From IMG/VR virus record IMGVR_UViG_3300034980_000253, positions 1 through 35,528 of that record: DNA of 35,528 nt. The stretch is one strand, 5' to 3'. Under the pieces are notes generated by a model. The model had not been told where the DNA came from. It searched no databases and worked only from the letters and a program-made list of their open reading frames with translations. Every line of letters begins with the position of its first letter. Positions within the stretch are counted from its first letter, which is position 1. The position numbers and the translations under genes are program-made. Shown here in pieces: positions 32,824 to 35,528 of the stretch. The DNA comes from a virus.

Positions 32824-32876
32824 CTCGTCAGTACCGCCTCGTAGCGGCAGACGTCCCTCTCGGGACGTTTCGGTCT
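32820..32876 (-). ncRNA. Type II hammerhead ribozyme (HHR-1)
   Basis: Minus strand: stem II AGACC (32876-32872), GAAA (32871-32868), stem III CGUCCC-GAGA-GGGACG, UC, cleavage between 32850 and 32849, stem I UGCCGC/GCGGUA with loop UACGAG, core CUGACGA (32831-32825), stem II GGUCU (five pairs). Core complete; ten nt after the stop at 32887. Confidence 0.95.
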
Positions 32877-32886
32877 CAGACTGGAT

Positions 32887-33189
32887 TTAGCGCAAGGTTC
32901 CGTTCCACTCTGCTAAGGCTTCTCTTGCTGCACCTTCAGCCGTCGTCGATTCACCCGTAGCCATCACGAATTGCCGCTCACTCCCAGCCATCGTGCGGTA
33001 GTACCGACCGCCGCGAATGGACCCGACAAATGTGTGTGTCGTCGGGTCACACACTACAGCTATCAAGGTAGCGTTGGAGTGTTTGTCGCGCAGTGTGAAT
33101 TCCTGCACGGCATGACCACGCCGCTCCAATTCATCAATCACTGCGTCAGCGAGTTCTACCGGTGCCCGTTCAAACTTTTTTCCTGTCAT
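32887..33189 (-). CDS. Hypothetical protein
   Basis: 100 residues, ATG 33189, SD AGGAGGA. A helical start (ELADAVIDELERRGHAVQEF) and then a compact beta sheet (SNATLIAVVCDPTTHTFVGS) with C-terminal helix (TAEGAAREALAEW). Nine bases after the upstream stop with no ribozyme, so it shares an mRNA with the membrane protein gene. Unknown function. Confidence 0.62.
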   Translation of the reverse strand: MTGKKFERAPVELADAVIDELERRGHAVQEFTLRDKHSNATLIAVVCDPTTHTFVGSIRGGRYYRTMAGSERQFVMATGESTTAEGAAREALAEWNGTLR

Positions 33190-33198
33190 GTTTTCCTC

Positions 33199-33381
33199 CT
33201 ATTTGTGGTTATCGAAACAGAGAACGAGTGGTGCCACGGTCAGCAGTAGGCAGCCGGTCAGGTAATACGCTTTCCCGGTCTCAAATGCGCCGTCAGACAG
33301 TAGCGCAATTCCGTGGTTGAAGCTGACCGTCCCAGCGGCTATCAGCGTAAGCATGACGAGTGCTAAGTGAATTCCCTTCAT
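33199..33381 (-). CDS. Small two-helix membrane protein
   Basis: 60 residues from ATG 33381; the frame continues through a twister upstream but the SD hairpin fixes this start. Two hydrophobic segments: IHLALVMLTLIAAGTVSF and YYLTGCLLLTVAPLVLCF, separated by a short loop. Probably inserted in the host inner membrane. Function unknown. Confidence 0.62.
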   Translation of the reverse strand: MKGIHLALVMLTLIAAGTVSFNHGIALLSDGAFETGKAYYLTGCLLLTVAPLVLCFDNHK

Positions 33382-33384
33382 ATC

Positions 33385-33397
33385 GTCCTCCTTGGAC
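33385..33397 (-). promoter_or_regulatory. SD hairpin for gene at 33381
   Basis: Minus strand GUCC-AAGGA-GGAC, a perfect 4-bp stem, followed by GAU-AUG. Confidence 0.72.
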
Positions 33398-33398
33398 A

Positions 33399-33457
33399 CC
33401 CGGACTTGGAACCGGGACTGTGGTTTACTACCGCTGAACTCAGCGGCAGTCCTCACC
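33399..33457 (-). ncRNA. Circularly permuted twister ribozyme (TW-1)
   Basis: Minus strand: P2 GGU (33457-33455), GA, P1 CUGCCGCUGA/UCAGCGGUAG, UAA, P2 ACC (33424-33422), P4 CCCGG/CCGGG with loop UUCCAAGU. T1: GGA (33452-33450) with UCC (33410-33408). T2: AC (33421-33420) with GU (33405-33404). Cleavage expected between U33427 and A33426. Five nt after the stop at 33463. Confidence 0.9.
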
Positions 33458-33462
33458 ATGTG

Positions 33463-33675
33463 CTACTCGTCGTCAGGCCACGTCAGACGGCTCTCGTCGA
33501 CGTTCGTGACGCCCTCGCCGTTTACCGGCTTTACACGCCATCGGTCAATGCCGAAGCTGGGCACGTAGTCGATGACCGTGACCGGGATATTGAAGTCGTC
33601 ACTTGAACTCACTCTGATCGAGAGCATTGCCTCGCCGAGTTTCTTGGACGCTTCTATCATCGTAAGGCGTGCCAT
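33463..33675 (-). CDS. Small hypothetical protein
   Basis: 70 residues, ATG 33675 immediately after the TAG of the upstream gene, GAGGG nearby. Helical N-terminus (EASKKLGEAMLSIRV) and a beta C-terminus (DRWRVKPVNGEGVTNVD). No ribozyme separates it from the first gene. Function unknown. Confidence 0.6.
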   Translation of the reverse strand: MARLTMIEASKKLGEAMLSIRVSSSDDFNIPVTVIDYVPSFGIDRWRVKPVNGEGVTNVDESRLTWPDDE

Positions 33676-34065
33676 CTAGTTGCCCTCCGGCACGAACACG
33701 ATGCACATGGGCTTGGAGCCTTTGTGGGACTCGTAGGTGAATGCACCGAGATACTGAAACTGACAATTACGCTCACGCTTCGTCTTGCGGTAGAAGATAT
33801 GCACCGGCTTTTCGCCGTCGATAATCTCTCGGCCCTTCTTCCCTTCAGGCGCGGTCGAGGACTGACTACTCCAGACAAAGTTCCCACTGCGCTTCGGTCC
33901 CTGCTGACATTCATCACTGTAGGCACCGTCACCGGTCACAAAGACACAAACGTCAGCCTTTAAGCTGACTTGACCTTGGTTCCAGTTGCCCTCATTAAAA
34001 ACTTCCCCAAAAAGCTCCGGGATGAGTTTCCGTTTGAACCAATTACCAATTCTTAAATTATTCAT
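33676..34065 (-). CDS. First gene of the ribozyme operon, hypothetical
   Basis: 129 residues, ATG 34065. Mixed beta-rich sequence (VSLKADVCVFVTGDGAYSDE, then KPVHIFYRKTKRERNCQF). Its SD lies in hairpin 34070-34082, about 25 bases after the predicted transcription start, so the SD hairpin is present even where no ribozyme precedes it. Function unknown. Confidence 0.62.
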   Translation of the reverse strand: MNNLRIGNWFKRKLIPELFGEVFNEGNWNQGQVSLKADVCVFVTGDGAYSDECQQGPKRSGNFVWSSQSSTAPEGKKGREIIDGEKPVHIFYRKTKRERNCQFQYLGAFTYESHKGSKPMCIVFVPEGN

Positions 34066-34069
34066 TCTT

Positions 34070-34082
34070 GCCCTCCTTAGGC
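34070..34082 (-). promoter_or_regulatory. SD hairpin for the first gene (34065)
   Basis: Minus strand GCCU-AAGGA-GGGC (one U-G pair). Promoter-proximal member of the nine SD hairpins. Confidence 0.68.
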
Positions 34083-34097
34083 TGATTAACTGTCGCT

Positions 34098-34125
34098 ATT
34101 ATGCATATTCCCATTGTGGCGTCAA
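34098..34125 (-). promoter_or_regulatory. Promoter of the leftward ribozyme operon
   Basis: Minus strand TTGACG (34125-34120, 5/6) and CATAAT (34103-34098, 5/6) separated by 16 bp. It is the only convincing promoter upstream of the array. The leader before the first ATG would be about 25 nt. Confidence 0.62.
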
Positions 34126-34212
34126 GGGCGCTGACGAAGATAGTTACACGTAGTTGTCTGCCGAAGGTGACGCAACGTCCGAGAAACTGCCAGAATGTCC
34201 GCGAATGTCAAC

Positions 34213-34232
34213 GAAGTTCCAGCCTAAGTGAA
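34213..34232 (+). repeat. 20-bp repeat, copy 1 (before terminase gene)
   Basis: GAAGTTCCAGCCTAAGTGAA matches 35084-35103 at 19 of 20 positions. In both places GAAGGGAAG follows within a few bases and a start codon comes later. A shared late promoter element, operator or packaging-related site is possible. Confidence 0.65.
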
Positions 34233-34254
34233 TACGAAGGGAAGATAAGAAAAT

Positions 34255-34833
34255 ATGGCACTAACAGAGAAGCAACTACGGTTCTGCCATGAGTACGCGC
34301 TCGACTTCAATGGCACGCAAAGTTACCTTCGGGCGTATCCTGATAGCAGTGAAAAAGCGGCTGCTGTTAGTGCTTCTCGGCTACTACGGGATGCTAAGGT
34401 CCAGCGCACCCTTGGACGGCTCTTACAGCGACGTCAAGAAGCCGTGGAAGTCTCTGCTGAGAGTGTCCTGACTGAGGTGTCCAAGCTAGCCTTCGCTGAC
34501 GTCAGGGAACTGGTCGACGACGACGGTAATCTACGTCAGCTTCGTGACCTGCCGCCGGAGGTTGCTGCATCCCTTGCTAGCTTCAGCTTGACTGACCGTG
34601 ACGGGCAGACTGCACTGTCAAGCGTGCGCCTCGCTGATAGGACGTCAGCACTGTCTCTACTCGCTAAGCACTTAGGTATGCTGCAAGGTGAGACGCATCG
34701 TCACTTGCACGCAGTAGCAATCTTCACGCCTGACGTCATAGCAACCATGACCGACGCGCAATTGACGCGACTGGAGTCGGCGCAGTCCACGATGGTGGCG
34801 CTGCAAAAGGAACTTGGCCTCGTCAAGTCATAG
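34255..34833 (+). CDS. terS: Small terminase subunit
   Basis: 192 residues. N-terminus LTEKQLRFCHEYALDFNGTQ, then SYLRAYPDSSEKAAAVSASR and LLRDAKVQ, is the HTH and helical region of the Terminase_2 family, which binds pac/cos DNA and activates the large subunit. The middle (VLTEVSKLAFADVRELVDDD) is also typical. Only a weak SD (GGAAG) precedes the ATG. Position next to the operon promoter marks the start of the morphogenesis block. Confidence 0.92.
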   Translation: MALTEKQLRFCHEYALDFNGTQSYLRAYPDSSEKAAAVSASRLLRDAKVQRTLGRLLQRRQEAVEVSAESVLTEVSKLAFADVRELVDDDGNLRQLRDLPPEVAASLASFSLTDRDGQTALSSVRLADRTSALSLLAKHLGMLQGETHRHLHAVAIFTPDVIATMTDAQLTRLESAQSTMVALQKELGLVKS

Positions 34834-34950
34834 GAAACCTGGCTCGATAAGAATGCGCGTGCGCGTGGGCGCGGGGGTGCGTGCCGTTTATTTGGCGCGA
34901 AGCCCCCCCCACTCTCTATAGGCCCCATTCTAAAGTTCGGGTCTGTCAAT

Positions 34951-34980
34951 TTGCGAAACGCGACTGTAAGCGACTACAAT
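34951..34980 (+). promoter_or_regulatory. Possible rightward promoter
   Basis: TTGCGA (34951-34956, 4/6), 18-bp spacer, TACAAT (34975-34980, 5/6), followed by an A-rich start region. It would drive the basic protein and downstream genes. Confidence 0.4.
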
Positions 34981-35062
34981 AAAAACCCTGTGACGACGGA
35001 GAGAGACGTCCTTGAAGTTCCTTTTTTTTCGCGGAATTTCGTATCCCTAAAAAGACTTTCAG

Positions 35063-35091
35063 GGAACTTCCTAGAATTTCCGGGAAGTTCC
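35063..35091 (+). repeat. 9-bp inverted repeat
   Basis: GGAACTTCC (35063-35071) and GGAAGTTCC (35083-35091) are perfect inverted repeats with an 11-nt centre. The right arm is inside the repeated 20-bp element. Confidence 0.6.
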
Positions 35092-35103
35092 TGCCTAAGT
35101 GAA
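35084..35103 (+). repeat. 20-bp repeat, copy 2
   Basis: GAAGTTCCTGCCTAAGTGAA, 19 of 20 identical to 34213-34232; here its left end is one arm of an inverted repeat and its right end runs into the tandem repeat. Confidence 0.65.
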
Positions 35104-35135
35104 GGGAAGTGAAGGGAAGTGAAGGGAAGTGAAGG
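35101..35135 (+). repeat. Tandem 10-bp repeat GAAGGGAAGT
   Basis: Three exact copies (35101-35130) plus a partial fourth, immediately upstream of the small basic protein gene. Could be an iteron-like protein-binding array, for example for the terminase small subunit. Confidence 0.8.
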
Positions 35136-35180
35136 ACGATGTATTCAAACGGCTGGAAAGACGCATTTAGGGAGACAGCG

Positions 35181-35294
35181 ATGCCAAAAGTGGGAAAGAA
35201 GCGATTCAAGAGTGTCAGCAAGGCGAAGGCGGCGGCGAAGAAGTCAGGGAAGAAGCTGACGTATACGAAGCCGAAGTCGTCATACGCGAAGTAG
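35181..35294 (+). CDS. Small lysine-rich basic protein
   Basis: 37 residues from ATG 35181 (GGAGA five bases upstream); an in-frame ATG at 35139 would give 51 residues. About a third of residues are Lys/Arg (MPKVGKKRFKSVSKAKAA, then AKKSGKKLTYTKPKSS). Tiny basic proteins of this kind are common beside portal or terminase genes in tailed phages. Possibly DNA-binding or virion-packaged. Confidence 0.6.
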   Translation: MPKVGKKRFKSVSKAKAAAKKSGKKLTYTKPKSSYAK

Positions 35295-35296
35295 GG

Positions 35297-35528
35297 ATGG
35301 CTGCGATTACGACACCGGTCTGGCGGGATGACATCTTTGATGACCCGGACGCGGTCATTGAGTGGTTACAGCGTGCGGCATCGTTCTCGGTGATTGACGA
35401 GACGTTTAATGTGGCGGCGGTACCGGATTTAATGCGTCAGGTGTTGCGAACGGAAGTGGAGCGGATGATGCCGGTGGTGTATCACGGGCTGTGTTTTGCC
35501 CGATGCTCGACGGCCACGGTGGATACGG
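35297..35528 (+). CDS. Unidentified protein, 3' partial
   Basis: 77 codons are visible from ATG 35297, two bases after the previous stop; the frame runs off the window. Sequence begins MAAITTPVWRDDIFDDPDAV, then helical IEWLQRAASFSVID and LMRQVLRTEVERMM. Position after terS suggests a packaging or head gene, but I do not recognise it. Confidence 0.55.
   Translation, partial: MAAITTPVWRDDIFDDPDAVIEWLQRAASFSVIDETFNVAAVPDLMRQVLRTEVERMMPVVYHGLCFARCSTATVDT

Larger units (their letters stand above)
34834..35138. other. Intergenic region between terminase and basic protein genes
   Basis: About 300 bases with no supported gene. It holds a GC-rich stretch with an eight-C run (34903-34910), a possible promoter at 34951-34980, an eight-T run (35022-35029), several GGAATTTC/GAAGTTCC-like words, a 9-bp inverted repeat (35063-35091) and a tandem 10-bp repeat. 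Homopolymer runs and dense repeats suggest regulatory or packaging DNA. Confidence 0.5.

Noticed and set aside
33399-33425. Arm resembling a tRNA T-arm (GGUUCCAAGUCC)
   Set aside because: No acceptor stem, D-arm or CCA-proximal pairing; the loop is better explained as twister L4 with matching T1 and T2 partners.
34128-34185. CUGACGA followed later by GAGAAAC on the plus strand, a possible hammerhead before terS
   Set aside because: The strands next to the two core segments are not complementary, so stem II cannot form.
1-35528. CRISPR arrays, rRNA genes, canonical tRNAs, insertion sequences, integrase
   Set aside because: None seen: no regularly spaced direct repeats with spacers, no cloverleaf with complete arms, and no transposase or integrase motif.

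Overview
The window is part of the genome of a tailed double-stranded DNA bacteriophage, probably podovirus-like. The evidence is a giant virion-type polyvalent protein, a tail-fibre protein with a podovirus-style head-binding start, a T4-type lysozyme, a phage replication/recombination module and a small terminase subunit. The host cannot be named. Shine-Dalgarno (SD) sequences of the AGGAGG type and tight ATGA/GTGA/TAATG overlaps show bacterial-style expression.

Layout. (1) 1-17018, rightward: a giant polyvalent protein of more than 3,700 residues (its 5' end lies outside the window), tail-fibre genes, an exported protein, small membrane proteins, a zinc-ribbon metallophosphoesterase, an HExxH peptidase, a MazG-like protein and a lysozyme. 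(2) 17013-17843, leftward: two small genes. (3) 17844-18000: a divergent promoter region. (4) 18001-26383, rightward early module: Cro/CI-type regulator (apparently leaderless), ERF annealing protein, PD-(D/E)XK exonuclease, a small protein with an SSB-like acidic tip, HNH nuclease, replication protein, C5 cytosine methyltransferase with a second gene nested in another frame, DnaB helicase, VRR-NUC nuclease, N6-adenine methyltransferase and a NinB-like protein. (5) 34065-26385, leftward: about 17 small genes. (6) 34255-end, rightward: small terminase subunit, a small basic protein and a truncated gene.

The main discovery is in region 5. Between 34065 and 27431, almost every gap between genes holds a self-cleaving ribozyme on the coding (minus) strand. 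Six are type II hammerheads and four are circularly permuted twisters, ten in all. Each begins within about 15 nt of the upstream stop codon, and one contains the stop codon. The four twisters show compensatory changes in both pseudoknots; the six hammerheads keep the catalytic core while their stems vary. The only gaps without a ribozyme are those where two genes are adjacent or nearly so (33675/33676, 33189/33199, 30834/30835). Self-cleavage would cut one long transcript from a promoter at 34098-34125 into eleven one- or two-gene mRNAs. Hammerhead cleavage leaves a GC-rich hairpin at the 3' end of the upstream message and another at the 5' end of the downstream one; twister cleavage leaves the P1 hairpin upstream and the P4 hairpin near the downstream 5' end.

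A second layer lies on top: nine of the eleven resulting units carry their SD in the loop of a small covarying hairpin (stem, AAGGA or AGGGA loop, stem). This looks like a modular RNA-processing and translation-control system built from two interchangeable ribozyme classes.
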